Positions 16,728 through 25,579 of a stretch of 38,754 nt of DNA are shown here, piece after piece; the stretch's first letter is position 1, and each line of letters begins with the position of its first letter. The notes beneath the pieces are model-generated. The model was not told the origin of the DNA. It saw only the letters and a program-made list of their open reading frames with translations, and did not search any database. Source of the DNA: Archaeoglobaceae archaeon. GTDB lineage: Archaea > Halobacteriota > Archaeoglobi > Archaeoglobales > Archaeoglobaceae. The stretch is from positions 1 through 38,754 of the forward strand of contig WAPX01000025.1 of the NCBI GenBank assembly GCA_015520485.1, written 5' to 3'. The translations under genes and the position numbers were made by a program.

Positions 16728-17817
16728 AAAGCACTATCCCCCTGCAAATCAGGAATACAGCCACGTATTCAGGAAGCGTCGTTTTATCACCCGGTTTAAT
16801 TTTAACGCTGACATCTCCAATTCTCAGTTTTGCCGGTTTCAGACCTCTGACTTTAACGCTTTCGCTTCCGAAGGCGATGGCATCCTCGAACGGATTGAAG
16901 TCAGGAAGTTCGTCAACTGTAAGGGGTTTAACGACGAACCCGGTTTTTCCGTGCAGGGAGTTTGGAAGCCTTATCAGCCTGTGCGTGTCCGACGTAACGG
17001 GCTCATCTATGTGAATTTTCATCAGCTCCGTGCAGGAGTTAAAACACTCTTCAAAAACCCTTTTTTCAGTTTTTGTGAGCGGACTGAGGTCGCATGCAGA
17101 TATTCTGTCCAGCACGTTTTTACTTAACTTGTTTTTCAATCTTTCAATGGTTTTTTTACTGATTCTACCGGTCTTGCCGATCTTTAAATTTTTCTCTTTT
17201 ATTCTGAACAGCATCAGCCTTGCGGCACACCTGCACAGCCTCAAGCCCTGAGTGGAATTTCTGCTGCTAATCCTGTTGAGCGTAAAGTAGTTGACTATTT
17301 CTCTCCTCTCCGCTGAACCGAGAGCTGAGAAATCCTCATCGTGAACGTGAATGTGGTAACCCCTGCTTCCTGAAAAAACGAGGCCCATGTCCTCAACTCC
17401 AAAGTCTTTTTCAAGAAGGGTGTACAGTCTGCCTATCTCTTTTTTCGCAATCTCCAAAGCCCTTACCATGTCTTCAAATTCGTTTCCGGTCTTTTTCAGC
17501 GGTATGTGGTCGGCATCTATGTCGAATATCAGGTCGGCTTTTATCCAGCGCTTGTCCTCCATTTTCTCCTCTCCCGGCTTTTCGTAGTGGGCTGAGGAGT
17601 GGTAAACGTGAAGTGGCGGATTTGAAAGGATGTACGCCTTTAACTCGTTTTCGCTGGAGAAAGAGAGGTGTCTATGCATGACAAAATCCGGAATGGCTTT
17701 TAAAGGTACGAATGCCCACTCCCTCATCTCAAGGTTCCTGACCTTTATTTTTGCTCCCGCATAGTACTCCCGAAATTTCTTCTGCAGGTACGCTCTGGTT
17801 ATCTCCACCGCTACCAC
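16717..17817 (-). CDS. priS: DNA primase small (catalytic) subunit
   Basis: The 366-aa protein has the AEP catalytic signature FDIDADH (Asp99, Asp101), LVFSGSRGYHIHVHD with the conserved His and the nucleotide-binding SGSRG, and a late VTSDTHRLIRLPNSLHGKTG. Two Cys pairs in the middle may hold zinc. PriS makes primers with PriL, which is not in this window. The start GTG 17817 has GAGGT 5 nt upstream; another GTG lies at 17808. It is the first gene of the operon and divergent from the Cas4-like gene. Confidence 0.95.
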   Translation of the reverse strand: MVAVEITRAYLQKKFREYYAGAKIKVRNLEMREWAFVPLKAIPDFVMHRHLSFSSENELKAYILSNPPLHVYHSSAHYEKPGEEKMEDKRWIKADLIFDIDADHIPLKKTGNEFEDMVRALEIAKKEIGRLYTLLEKDFGVEDMGLVFSGSRGYHIHVHDEDFSALGSAERREIVNYFTLNRISSRNSTQGLRLCRCAARLMLFRIKEKNLKIGKTGRISKKTIERLKNKLSKNVLDRISACDLSPLTKTEKRVFEECFNSCTELMKIHIDEPVTSDTHRLIRLPNSLHGKTGFVVKPLTVDELPDFNPFEDAIAFGSESVKVRGLKPAKLRIGDVSVKIKPGDKTTLPEYVAVFLICRGIVLYGH

Positions 17818-17891
17818 CGTTTACCTCTGCTTTTCCCCGTCAGTAAGGAATTAACGGCAAACTTCAACTGCAGAAAGCCACCCGTCGTTTC

Positions 17892-18407
17892 ATGGAATAC
17901 GGGTTGAAAGACCTTATGGAACTCTACGTCAGAGGTACTCAGGTTAACTACTACTTCGTCTGCAGAACAAAACTGTGGTTGTTTTCTCACAACATCAGCA
18001 TGGAAAGGGAGAGCGACCTCGTAAAGCTCGGAGAGCTTTTACACAGGGAGGTTTATTCGAGAAAGGAAAAGGAAGTGAGGATAGGTCCGATTGCGATTGA
18101 CGTTGTGGATAGAGGAGACGAGGTAGAGATAAGAGAGGTGAAGAAATCCGACAAAATCGAGAAAGCCCATGTCTATCAAACTCTTTACTACCTGTACTTT
18201 TTGAAGGCACACGGAATAAAGGCTAAGGGGAAAATCACGTATCCTAAGCAGAAAAAAGTAGTTGACGTTGAACTGAGCGAGGAGGCTGAGGAGGAAATCG
18301 AAAAACTGCTCGGAGAGATTGAAAGCATTGTTGAGGGAGATATGCCCGAACCGGAGTACAGGAAGATATGCAGGAAGTGTGCCTACTACGAATTCTGTTT
18401 CTGCTGA
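17892..18407 (+). CDS. Cas4/RecB-type 5' exonuclease with iron-sulfur cluster (solo)
   Basis: The 171-aa protein has all Cas4 landmarks: Cys24 (YYFVCRTKLWLF), His51 (LGELLHREVY), Asp70, Glu82 and Lys84 (IREVKKSD), Gln96 with Tyr100 (YQTLYYLYFL), and Cys160, Cys163, Cys169 (KICRKCAYYEFCFC). The cysteines would bind a 4Fe-4S cluster and the acidic residues a divalent metal. No cas1, cas2 or repeat array is nearby. It stands between primase and Hel308, so a role in DNA repair or recombination is as likely as one in CRISPR adaptation. Confidence 0.85.
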   Translation: MEYGLKDLMELYVRGTQVNYYFVCRTKLWLFSHNISMERESDLVKLGELLHREVYSRKEKEVRIGPIAIDVVDRGDEVEIREVKKSDKIEKAHVYQTLYYLYFLKAHGIKAKGKITYPKQKKVVDVELSEEAEEEIEKLLGEIESIVEGDMPEPEYRKICRKCAYYEFCFC

Positions 18408-18470
18408 GTTTGTAAATTCATCGCCCGATAAAACCAAAAAACAAAAATAATGTGAAAATATAACTTTGCT

Positions 18471-20642
18471 GTGGATTTTAAAAGAGCCGACGAAATCGAA
18501 GAAATCGAAGAGCTGGAGGAGACAGGCGGAGAAGAGAGCGAAGACGGGATGTCTGTGGAAGAGCTGGAGGAATACATTTCCAGATACGCAGTAAAAATTC
18601 TCAGGGAGAGAGGCGTTAAAAAGCTGTTTCCTCCCCAGAAGCTCGCAATCGAAAGGGGCCTGTTTTCAGACAGAAACCTGGTCGTGGCAGTTCCAACTGC
18701 AAGTGGAAAAACGCTCATAGCAGAGCTGGCGATGCTGAGAGAGGTCATACAGGGAGGAAAGTGCCTCTACGTCGTTCCGCTGAGGGCTCTCGCCAGTGAA
18801 AAGTACGAATGCTTCAGGGACTGGGAAAAAATCGGACTGAAAGTTGGAATAACAACGGGCGACTACGAATCGAAAGACGAGTGGCTTGGAGATTGCGACA
18901 TAGTCGTTACGACGGCGGAAAAGGCAGATTCCTTGATAAGAAATAAAGCGGGCTGGATTGACAGAGTTTCCTGTCTTGTCGTCGATGAGGTGCACCTGCT
19001 CGATTCTGCAAAGAGGGGACCAAATCTCGAAATACTGATATCGAAAATGAAGGACAGGAGAATAATCGCTCTATCCGCAACGATTCCAAACGCAGGGGAG
19101 CTTGCCGAGTGGCTCAATGCCGAATGCATCGAAAGCGAGTGGAGACCCGTTCCGCTGTACGAGGGAATTTTTTACAGCGGCAAACTCCAGCTGTACGAGG
19201 GGTTGAAGCTGAGAGAAGAAAGAGAGCTGGGGAAGGATTACACGTCCCTCGTCAGGGACTGCGTTGAGAGCGGTGGACAGGTTCTCGTTTTCGACTCGAC
19301 TAGGAGGAATGCTGAGAGCACGGCGATAAAGCTATCAAAGCTCAATTTTGAAGGCAGTGACGGTAAAAACCTCAGCAGAGTTGCCAGTGCCATTCTCGAG
19401 GAGAACGACGGAGAAATGAGCAGGAGGCTCGCTGAGTGCGTTGAGAGAGGCGTGGCTTTCCACCATGCAGGACTCCTCAGCTCGCAGAGAAAGGCTGTGG
19501 AGGATGCGTTCAGATCCGGTTTGATTAAGGTGATTGTTTCAACTCCAACTCTTGCCGCCGGTGTGAACTTACCGGCAAGGAGGGTGGTGATAAAGAGCTA
19601 CCACCGCTTTTCCGGATACGCGAGCACTCCGATAAAGGTAATGGAGTACAAGCAGATGGTTGGAAGGGCTGGCAGGCCGGGAATGGACGATAGAGGGGAG
19701 GCTGTGGTGGTCGTAAAGAGCGAAAGGGCAAAAAAAGAGGTTTTTGACAAGTACATAGCTGGAAGCGTGGAGAGAATAGAATCGAAGCTCGGAAGTGAGA
19801 GCTGCATGAGGTTTCACACTCTCGGCTTGGCTTCGGAGCTCAAAACTGTTGAGGGAATTGAAGAGTTCTTCGAATCCACGTTTTTCTTCCATCAGAACGA
19901 AATACCCGTGTGGTTCGAGATAGAAAGAATTCTCAGAAAGCTCGAAAACTGGGGTTTCGTGGAAACATCAGGGAGGAAAGTTACCGTAACTTCAATTGGA
20001 GAGCTCGTGTCGAGACTGTACATAGACCCGATGACCGGGAACGTATTCTGTTCGGAACTCGACAGACACGAAGAGTTCACCGAAATCTCCGCATTACACC
20101 TGATATGCAGAACTCCAGACATGGAGAGACTTTACGTCAGGAAAGACGACGACTGGTTAGAGGACTTGCTGTTTGAAGTGTACGACGAACTCACCTACGT
20201 TCCTTCATCCTCCTCAACCGATTTTGACTGGTTCCTCGAAGAATTGAAGACTGCTTCATGTCTGTGGGAGTGGATAAACGAGAGGGATGAAGATTCAATC
20301 TGCGAAAAGTACAGCATAGCTCCCGGAGACCTGAGAAGAATAGTCGAAACTGCTGAGTGGCTCGCAAACGCGCTTTACAGAATTGCCGAATTCAAAAACC
20401 ACAGCGCGAGAGGTTTCTTCAGCTCGCTCATCCTCAGAATTAAACACGGAGTGAAGAGCGAGCTGCTTGAACTCGTTCAGCTGAGGGGCATCGGGAGGGC
20501 GAGGGCAAGGAAACTGTACAGCTCCGGTATAACTGGAATTAAAGAATTGCTGGAGGAGAAGGAGAAAGCCGGGCAGATCGTCGGAAGAAAAGTTGTCGAG
20601 AACGCTTTGAAGTCAATCAGTCCTTTCAAACTCAGAAAATGA
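18471..20642 (+). CDS. hel308: Hel308-type ATP-dependent 3'-5' DNA helicase
   Basis: The superfamily 2 helicase has motif [13 protein letters not shown], motif Ia [13 protein letters not shown], motif II DEVHLLD, motif III SATIPN, motif IV region AFHHAGL, motif [15 protein letters not shown] and motif [14 protein letters not shown], then winged-helix, ratchet and C-terminal helix-hairpin-helix domains. It unwinds lagging strands at stalled forks. It aligns throughout with the crystallised A. fulgidus Hel308. That protein starts at the equivalent of ATG 18549; the GTG at 18471 adds 26 residues, mostly acidic. A TATA-like AAAAATAAT (18443-18451) supports 18471, so I keep it, but the start is uncertain. 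Confidence 0.93.
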   Translation: MDFKRADEIEEIEELEETGGEESEDGMSVEELEEYISRYAVKILRERGVKKLFPPQKLAIERGLFSDRNLVVAVPTASGKTLIAELAMLREVIQGGKCLYVVPLRALASEKYECFRDWEKIGLKVGITTGDYESKDEWLGDCDIVVTTAEKADSLIRNKAGWIDRVSCLVVDEVHLLDSAKRGPNLEILISKMKDRRIIALSATIPNAGELAEWLNAECIESEWRPVPLYEGIFYSGKLQLYEGLKLREERELGKDYTSLVRDCVESGGQVLVFDSTRRNAESTAIKLSKLNFEGSDGKNLSRVASAILEENDGEMSRRLAECVERGVAFHHAGLLSSQRKAVEDAFRSGLIKVIVSTPTLAAGVNLPARRVVIKSYHRFSGYASTPIKVMEYKQMVGRAGRPGMDDRGEAVVVVKSERAKKEVFDKYIAGSVERIESKLGSESCMRFHTLGLASELKTVEGIEEFFESTFFFHQNEIPVWFEIERILRKLENWGFVETSGRKVTVTSIGELVSRLYIDPMTGNVFCSELDRHEEFTEISALHLICRTPDMERLYVRKDDDWLEDLLFEVYDELTYVPSSSSTDFDWFLEELKTASCLWEWINERDEDSICEKYSIAPGDLRRIVETAEWLANALYRIAEFKNHSARGFFSSLILRIKHGVKSELLELVQLRGIGRARARKLYSSGITGIKELLEEKEKAGQIVGRKVVENALKSISPFKLRK

Positions 20643-20681
20643 ACCCAAAACCTTAAGTTATGTCAAAATTACTGATGGTGC

Positions 20682-21128
20682 ATGACACTCGCTTACAAAA
20701 ATACTTACCTTGAGAAAGTAGGAGAACTAATGAAGTACTGCATGGAGCTATCAAAAACCGTTGATGAAGCTTTAGACGACATAAAAAGGGTTTCCAAAGA
20801 TTTAAGAGATCCCGAGCTCGTTGCCGACATGTTCAGAAATGATGCAGAAGCGATGGTCAACATATTCGTGTCGGGAGAAGTTTCGATGGACGACGTTCAG
20901 GATAACCTGAAAAAGCTGAAGAGATACGCATTAACCCAGCTTGCCGAGCACTATTCCATGGTCATAACGATCCTAAGGGATACTCAGAAAAAGGTAAACG
21001 AGAGCATAGAGAGTACGATAGAAGAGATTGACGTTGAACTGCCGAAGTCAACTTTAGAGGAAGTGAAAAAGAGCATAGACAGAGCAATGGAGGAGATAGA
21101 AATCATAGCAAAAGAGATGCAGATCTAA
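20682..21128 (+). CDS. Helical hypothetical protein, 148 aa
   Basis: I do not recognise a family. The sequence is almost entirely amphipathic helix with charged heptads, few Gly or Pro, no Cys beyond Cys20 and no membrane segment. The C-terminal 45 residues are acidic (VNESIESTIEEIDVELPKST onward) and look like a coiled coil. CCTTAAGTTATG lies about 25 bp before the ATG, which fits a leaderless transcript. It converges with the acetyl-CoA synthetase gene, leaving 40 nt between stops. PhoU-like bundles have a comparable layout, but no PhoU motif is visible. Confidence 0.8.
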   Translation: MTLAYKNTYLEKVGELMKYCMELSKTVDEALDDIKRVSKDLRDPELVADMFRNDAEAMVNIFVSGEVSMDDVQDNLKKLKRYALTQLAEHYSMVITILRDTQKKVNESIESTIEEIDVELPKSTLEEVKKSIDRAMEEIEIIAKEMQI

Positions 21129-21168
21129 CAGATAGAGGTTCTTGAAATAAAAAATAGGTTGAGATTGA

Positions 21169-23124
21169 TTATTCCTCGGATATCTTTCTTTTTACCTCTT
21201 CCACAGCACTCGTGTCTTCGAGGGTTGTGACGTCTCCCACTGCCTCGCCCTTCTCTATTGCTCTCAGAATTCTCCTCATTATTTTACCGCTTCTCGTCTT
21301 CGGTAGCTTGTTCAGAAAGTGTATTTCTTCAGGCACCGCTATAGGACCTATCAGCTTTCTTACGTGCTGTTTAAGCTCCTTCTTGAGGTCAGGACTTGGC
21401 TTGTACCCTTCCTTGAGCACTACGAACGCAACGGGAACTTCACCTTTCACCTCGTGTGGCTTGCCTATTACTGCGGCTTCGCTGACTGCCTCGTGTGCAA
21501 CTAAAGCACTTTCTATTTCCGCCGTTCCCAGCCTGTGACCGCTGACGTTGAGCACATCGTCAACTCTGCCAAGTATCCAGAAGTATCCGTCTTCATCTAT
21601 TCTCGCACCATCACCGCTGAAGTAAACGAGCTTACCGGGATATGCGCTCCAGTAAACCTTGACGTACCTGTCTGGGTCGCCCCACAGTGTTCTGAGCATT
21701 GATGGCCATGGTCTCGTTATAACGAGCTTTCCACCGGCATTTGGCGGGCACGGATTGCCGTCATCATCCCATACCTCAGCCTTTATGCCGGGGAACGGTT
21801 TTGTTGCTGAACCGGGTTTGAGCTTGGTTATTCCCGGCAGTGGTGTTATAAGAATCATTCCCGTTTCGGTCTGCCACCAAGTGTCCATGATCGGGCATCT
21901 TTCCCCTCCTATAACCCTGTAGTACCACTTCCAAGCCTCCGGGTTTATGGGCTCTCCAACAGTTCCGAGTATTCTGAGTGTGCTCAGGTCGTGCTTCTTG
22001 GGCCACTCCTCTCCAAGCCTCATGAAAAACCTTATTGCAGTTGGGGCCGTGTAGAGAATCGTTACTCCAAACCTCTCGACTATGCTCCACCACCTGTCGG
22101 GCTTCGGATAGTCAGGAGCACCTTCGTACATTAGAGTCGTTGCGCCGTTGCTGAGCGGTCCGTATATAACGTAACTGTGCCCGGTAATCCAGCCAATGTC
22201 GGCTGTACACCAGTAGATGTCCTCGTCCTTTACGTCAAAAATCCACTTTGTTGTGATGTGAGTTCCAACGTTGTAGCCTCCGTGAACGTGAAGTACACCC
22301 TTTGGTTTACCTGTAGTGCCTGACGTGTAGAGTATGAAAAGCGGATCCTCAGCATCCATTACCTCTGGCTCGCATTCGGGCTTTACACCATACTGCACAT
22401 CATGCCACCAGAGGTCTCTGTCCTCTTCCATGTTTATTTCATGACCAATCCTCTTGAAAACGACCACGTTCTGTACGGATGGAGCGTCCTCCAAAGCGTC
22501 GTCAACTATTTTCTTTGCTTCGATGACCTTTCCTCTTCTGTAAAAGCCGTCCATTGTTATAACGAGTTTTGCCTGAGCGTCGTTTATTCTGTCCCTCAGG
22601 GCTGAGGAGGAGAAGCCGCCGAAAACGACGCTGTGTATTGCACCAATCCTCGCACAAGCGAGCATTGCAACTGCGAGCTCGGGAACCATTCCCATGTATA
22701 TCGTAACCCTGTCTCCCTTCTTAATGCCGAGGTCTTTCAGGGCATTTGCAAACCTGCAAACTCTCCTGTAGAGTTCGTAGTACGTTATTACCCTTACTTC
22801 GTTTTCGGGCTCGCCCTGCCATATTATTGCCACCTTGTTCTTCCTCCAGCTATTCACGTGCCTGTCGAGACAGTTGTACGTGATGTTTATCTTGCCGCCA
22901 ATAAACCACCTGTAAAACGGAGGGTTGCTATCGTCCAGAACCTTGTCGTAGGGTTCAAACCACTCCACTTCAGTTTTTGCTATCTCATCCCAGAACGAGA
23001 TGTAATCCTTTTCGGCCTTTTCGTAGATGCTCTCATCTTTAACCCATGCCTTCTCTTTTATCTCTTCTGGAGGTTCATAAACCTCTTCTACCTTGAGCAG
23101 GCTGTCAATTACTTTTTTTTCCAT
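21169..23124 (-). CDS. acsA: Acetyl-CoA synthetase (AMP-forming)
   Basis: The 651-aa ANL-superfamily enzyme has the adenylate-forming core [19 protein letters not shown], the acyl-pocket segment [29 protein letters not shown] and the hinge [20 protein letters not shown]. It ends in [12 protein letters not shown], which carries the catalytic and acetylatable Lys. It activates acetate to acetyl-CoA at the cost of two phosphate bonds. GGGGTG lies 5 nt before the ATG. The 5' region is long and rich in inverted repeats and faces mtd. Acetate use and C1 metabolism would fit a complete oxidation pathway in this lineage. Confidence 0.96.
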   Translation of the reverse strand: MEKKVIDSLLKVEEVYEPPEEIKEKAWVKDESIYEKAEKDYISFWDEIAKTEVEWFEPYDKVLDDSNPPFYRWFIGGKINITYNCLDRHVNSWRKNKVAIIWQGEPENEVRVITYYELYRRVCRFANALKDLGIKKGDRVTIYMGMVPELAVAMLACARIGAIHSVVFGGFSSSALRDRINDAQAKLVITMDGFYRRGKVIEAKKIVDDALEDAPSVQNVVVFKRIGHEINMEEDRDLWWHDVQYGVKPECEPEVMDAEDPLFILYTSGTTGKPKGVLHVHGGYNVGTHITTKWIFDVKDEDIYWCTADIGWITGHSYVIYGPLSNGATTLMYEGAPDYPKPDRWWSIVERFGVTILYTAPTAIRFFMRLGEEWPKKHDLSTLRILGTVGEPINPEAWKWYYRVIGGERCPIMDTWWQTETGMILITPLPGITKLKPGSATKPFPGIKAEVWDDDGNPCPPNAGGKLVITRPWPSMLRTLWGDPDRYVKVYWSAYPGKLVYFSGDGARIDEDGYFWILGRVDDVLNVSGHRLGTAEIESALVAHEAVSEAAVIGKPHEVKGEVPVAFVVLKEGYKPSPDLKKELKQHVRKLIGPIAVPEEIHFLNKLPKTRSGKIMRRILRAIEKGEAVGDVTTLEDTSAVEEVKRKISEE

Positions 23125-23242
23125 CTAAACACCCCGGACACAAATTTTTACCAGTCTAACCGTAAAAATCGTGATATATAAATCTTTCTACGTTAATTGC
23201 CGAATAAAATTAAAATATAAATATAAGCTGATACGTGTAAGC
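23125..23242 (-). promoter_or_regulatory. acsA promoter region
   Basis: On the minus strand, GATTTATATATC (23173-23184) is a TATA-like box placing the transcript start near 23150, about 25 nt before the ATG and just before the GGGGTG. A second AT-rich box lies at 23213-23225. No gene was found. Confidence 0.5.
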
Positions 23243-23307
23243 ACAGGTAATACAGTATTTGATGTATACCTGTCGTTCCCGACAGGTATCTGGGCGTTTT
23301 TACACGT
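23233..23307. promoter_or_regulatory. Nested inverted repeats with two competing hairpins between acsA and mtd
   Basis: ATACCTGTCG and CGACAGGTAT (23266-23289) form a perfect 10-bp stem with a TTCC loop. The same left arm can instead pair 7 bp with ACAGGTA at 23243-23249. Outer arms ACGTGTAA (23233-23240) and TTACACGT (23300-23307) enclose the whole. It lies between the acsA and mtd promoters. It may be a set of protein-binding half-sites or a small structured RNA; the strand is not known. Confidence 0.45.
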
Positions 23308-23418
23308 TTCACCCGTAGTTGACTTTTCAGGCGTTCTCATTTAAATATTTGACGAAATTGAGCTTATGCGTTTCAGAAAACTGAAATCAAGAGAATTTCG
23401 AAACGAAAAAGAAAACGA

Positions 23419-23426
23419 TTATAAAT
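23419..23426 (+). promoter_or_regulatory. mtd: TATA box of mtd
   Basis: TTATAAAT is centred 25 bp before ATG 23447, so the transcript is predicted to be leaderless. This also argues against an upstream ATG at 23429, which would fall in the promoter spacer. Confidence 0.6.
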
Positions 23427-23446
23427 GAATGATCGGTAGAGCCCTC

Positions 23447-24265
23447 ATGCGAATTTGTTTTGCCAAGCTTGGAGCTATAGGAACGGCCGTGCTTGCAGAG
23501 TACCTGCTCGACGAGAGGGCTGAGAGAGATCTGGAAGTTAGAGTCGTTACAGGTGGAGCAAAAATGGGGGAAAAAGAGGGCGAGGAAGTTGCGAAGAAAG
23601 TTCTGGAGTTCGACCCGGAGCTCGTAATTGCAATCTCTCCAAACGCAACTCTACCGGGGCCGACAAGGTTGAGGGAGATTTTGAAGGAAGCAAAAAAGCC
23701 GGTAATCGTCATAAGCGACTCTCCGACAAAAAAGATCTGCGACAGATTGGAGGAGGAGGGTTTCGGGTACATCATAGTTACGGCCGATTCGATGATAGGC
23801 GCGAGGAGAGAGTTTCTCGATCCCACAGAAATGGCACTTTACAACTCGTACATAATAAACGTGCTTTCAGCAAGTGGAGCCCTCAGAACCGTACAGCTTG
23901 CGCTCGACGAGTGCATAAACAGCTTAAAGAGTGGAAAAGTGGAACTTCCCCGGTTAATCGTTGACGTCTGGACGGCTGTGGGAAATGGAGGATTCTCAAA
24001 CCCTTACGCCTTTGCAAAGGCTTTTGCAGCTTACAGCATAGCGGAGAAAGTTTCAGCCATAACAACAAAAGCCTGCTTCGCAGAAAAGAAGATGGAGAGG
24101 TACATCCCCCTGGTCGCTGCCGCTCACGAAATGATGAGGTACGCCGCTAAACTTGCAGATGAAGCAAGAGAGCTCGAAAAAGCGGGAGACAGTGTTTTTA
24201 GGACACCTCACGCAAAGGATGGGAAGGTTTTAAGGAAAAAAAGATTGCTGAAAAAACCTGAATGA
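23447..24265 (+). CDS. mtd: F420-dependent methylenetetrahydromethanopterin dehydrogenase
   Basis: The roughly 272-aa protein begins MRICFAKLGAIGTAV and shows the Mtd blocks VVTGGAKMG, ISPNATLPGPTRLRE, VISDSPTKK, GYIIVTADSMIGARREFLDP and NPYAFAKAFAAYSIA. The enzyme interconverts methylene- and methenyl-tetrahydromethanopterin with coenzyme F420 in the C1 branch of Archaeoglobales and methanogens. ATG 23447 is chosen because it matches family N-termini and lies 25 bp from a TATA box. Its stop directly abuts the stop of the convergent methyltransferase gene, with no base between. Confidence 0.95.
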   Translation: MRICFAKLGAIGTAVLAEYLLDERAERDLEVRVVTGGAKMGEKEGEEVAKKVLEFDPELVIAISPNATLPGPTRLREILKEAKKPVIVISDSPTKKICDRLEEEGFGYIIVTADSMIGARREFLDPTEMALYNSYIINVLSASGALRTVQLALDECINSLKSGKVELPRLIVDVWTAVGNGGFSNPYAFAKAFAAYSIAEKVSAITTKACFAEKKMERYIPLVAAAHEMMRYAAKLADEARELEKAGDSVFRTPHAKDGKVLRKKRLLKKPE

Positions 24266-25162
24266 TTACCTGCCGCCGAACTCCACGACGAGCAAGTTTC
24301 TGCCGGCAGTTCTGTACCTGTAGTTTGCACCAGTAGCATCGAGGCATTCGAGTATTTCGGAAACTGCTGGAAATCTCCTGAACCCGGGTATCAACCTATA
24401 GTACAGCGACATCAGGCTTTCTTTATCGGGCTCGAGATCCCTGAACACCTCCGAAAACACTATTACCGTTCCATCGTAGTCGAGCAACTCTCCCGCGTTG
24501 CGCATCACAGCCTGAATGCTGTCAACGTACTGCAGTATTGAGGAACATATAACAACGTCGTATTTTCTTGCGGGTATAATTTTTGATTCCACGTTACCTT
24601 TTTTAATATTAACCCAGTCGAGCCTTTCAGTCTTTACCCTGTGTCTCGCTATGCTCACCATTGAGTGGGAGCTGTCAACGCCCGTGTATAATCCTTTAGA
24701 GCCGATTACGCTTCCGTAGTATACCGGAGAAACGCTACCACACCCAAAATCGACGACTTTCAGTTTATCGCTGCCAATATCTGCTATCTCTGCTATAGCC
24801 TCTCTTGAAATTCTGAAAGGCGATTCGGCAAGCCATATGTTCCAGAGGTCGGCATCTTTTATGAATCCAAGAGTTATGTTCGGATGGTTCGGGTGAATAA
24901 GTGCAAAGTACGAAGCTCTGTCTAATGTGTCGCAGAGGTCAAGGCATGAGACGTCCGCATTGAGACTCAAAAGCTTTAACGCGTGCTCCAAAACGTTTTT
25001 GTCCACGCTGCACTTTTTCCACTCTTCAGCGTAGGAGTGGTTCGGGTATTCAGACTGAATTACTCCCGTTCTCAGAACGAAGAAGTACGCCTTGAGCAGC
25101 ATGTAACCGTACATGAAATCGAGGCATTTTTCAAGCTCTCTCTCGAGTTTTAAAGAAATCAT
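24266..25162 (-). CDS. Class I SAM-dependent methyltransferase, archaellum-associated (Fam-like)
   Basis: The 298-aa protein has a helical N-terminal extension of about 130 residues and then a Rossmann core with motif I VVDFGCGSVSPVYYG, an acidic motif II YTGVDSS and the post-motif YDVVICSSILQYVDS. The target is not visible from the sequence. It overlaps the winged-helix gene by 4 nt and follows the archaellum operon. Thermococcales carry a fla-associated methyltransferase (Fam) in the same context, and this could be its counterpart. The start has GAGGTG 8 nt upstream. Confidence 0.75.
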   Translation of the reverse strand: MISLKLERELEKCLDFMYGYMLLKAYFFVLRTGVIQSEYPNHSYAEEWKKCSVDKNVLEHALKLLSLNADVSCLDLCDTLDRASYFALIHPNHPNITLGFIKDADLWNIWLAESPFRISREAIAEIADIGSDKLKVVDFGCGSVSPVYYGSVIGSKGLYTGVDSSHSMVSIARHRVKTERLDWVNIKKGNVESKIIPARKYDVVICSSILQYVDSIQAVMRNAGELLDYDGTVIVFSEVFRDLEPDKESLMSLYYRLIPGFRRFPAVSEILECLDATGANYRYRTAGRNLLVVEFGGR

Positions 25163-25482
25163 AGGCCGTACACCTCTTTCATGTACTTTACGACCTTTCT
25201 GCCGAGTTCGGTAATTCTGTAGTACTTGTAACCATCTTTTTCAATCAGCTCCACCAAACCGAGTTCTATAAGTGAGCTGTTACCGTTGTACCTGTTACCC
25301 ATGCCTCTCAGACAGCCGAGCACGTTTGAAGGGTCGCTACCTATGGCTCTCGCTATGTTTGCGAGGTAGTCAGAGTTTGGATGGACTGTATCAAGATGTA
25401 AAAGTACTTTTTTCCTCAAAACACTCTTATTTAACGATCTGAGTATGTGTGGGTCTATCGTGAACAGACTCTGAACGTGCAT
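25159..25482 (-). CDS. Winged-helix DNA-binding protein, candidate archaellum regulator EarA
   Basis: The 107-aa protein has an N-terminal helical part (SVLRKKVLLHLD), a recognition-helix region ANIARAIGSDPSNVLGCLRG and a beta-wing ending LVELIEKDGYKYYRITELGR. This is a simple winged helix with no ligand domain. EarA of Methanococcus and Thermococcales is a small winged-helix activator of the archaellum operon, and position next to flaJ and the methyltransferase fits that. A TATA-like TTTTTATTAC lies near 25520, and an inverted repeat ATTGT/ACAAT at 25500-25513. The assignment rests on context and fold, not on a decisive motif. Confidence 0.6.
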   Translation of the reverse strand: MHVQSLFTIDPHILRSLNKSVLRKKVLLHLDTVHPNSDYLANIARAIGSDPSNVLGCLRGMGNRYNGNSSLIELGLVELIEKDGYKYYRITELGRKVVKYMKEVYGL

Positions 25483-25579
25483 AGTCCATCACTATAGTAA
25501 TTGTTATGACAATGTAATAAAAATGTTTCTCTACCAATTAGAAAGAAATAAATTTTTTTCCTATAACTGCATTAAAGGT

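Noticed and set aside
17892-18407. CRISPR-Cas locus suggested by the Cas4-like gene.
   Set aside because: No cas1, cas2, effector genes or repeat-spacer array are visible on either side.
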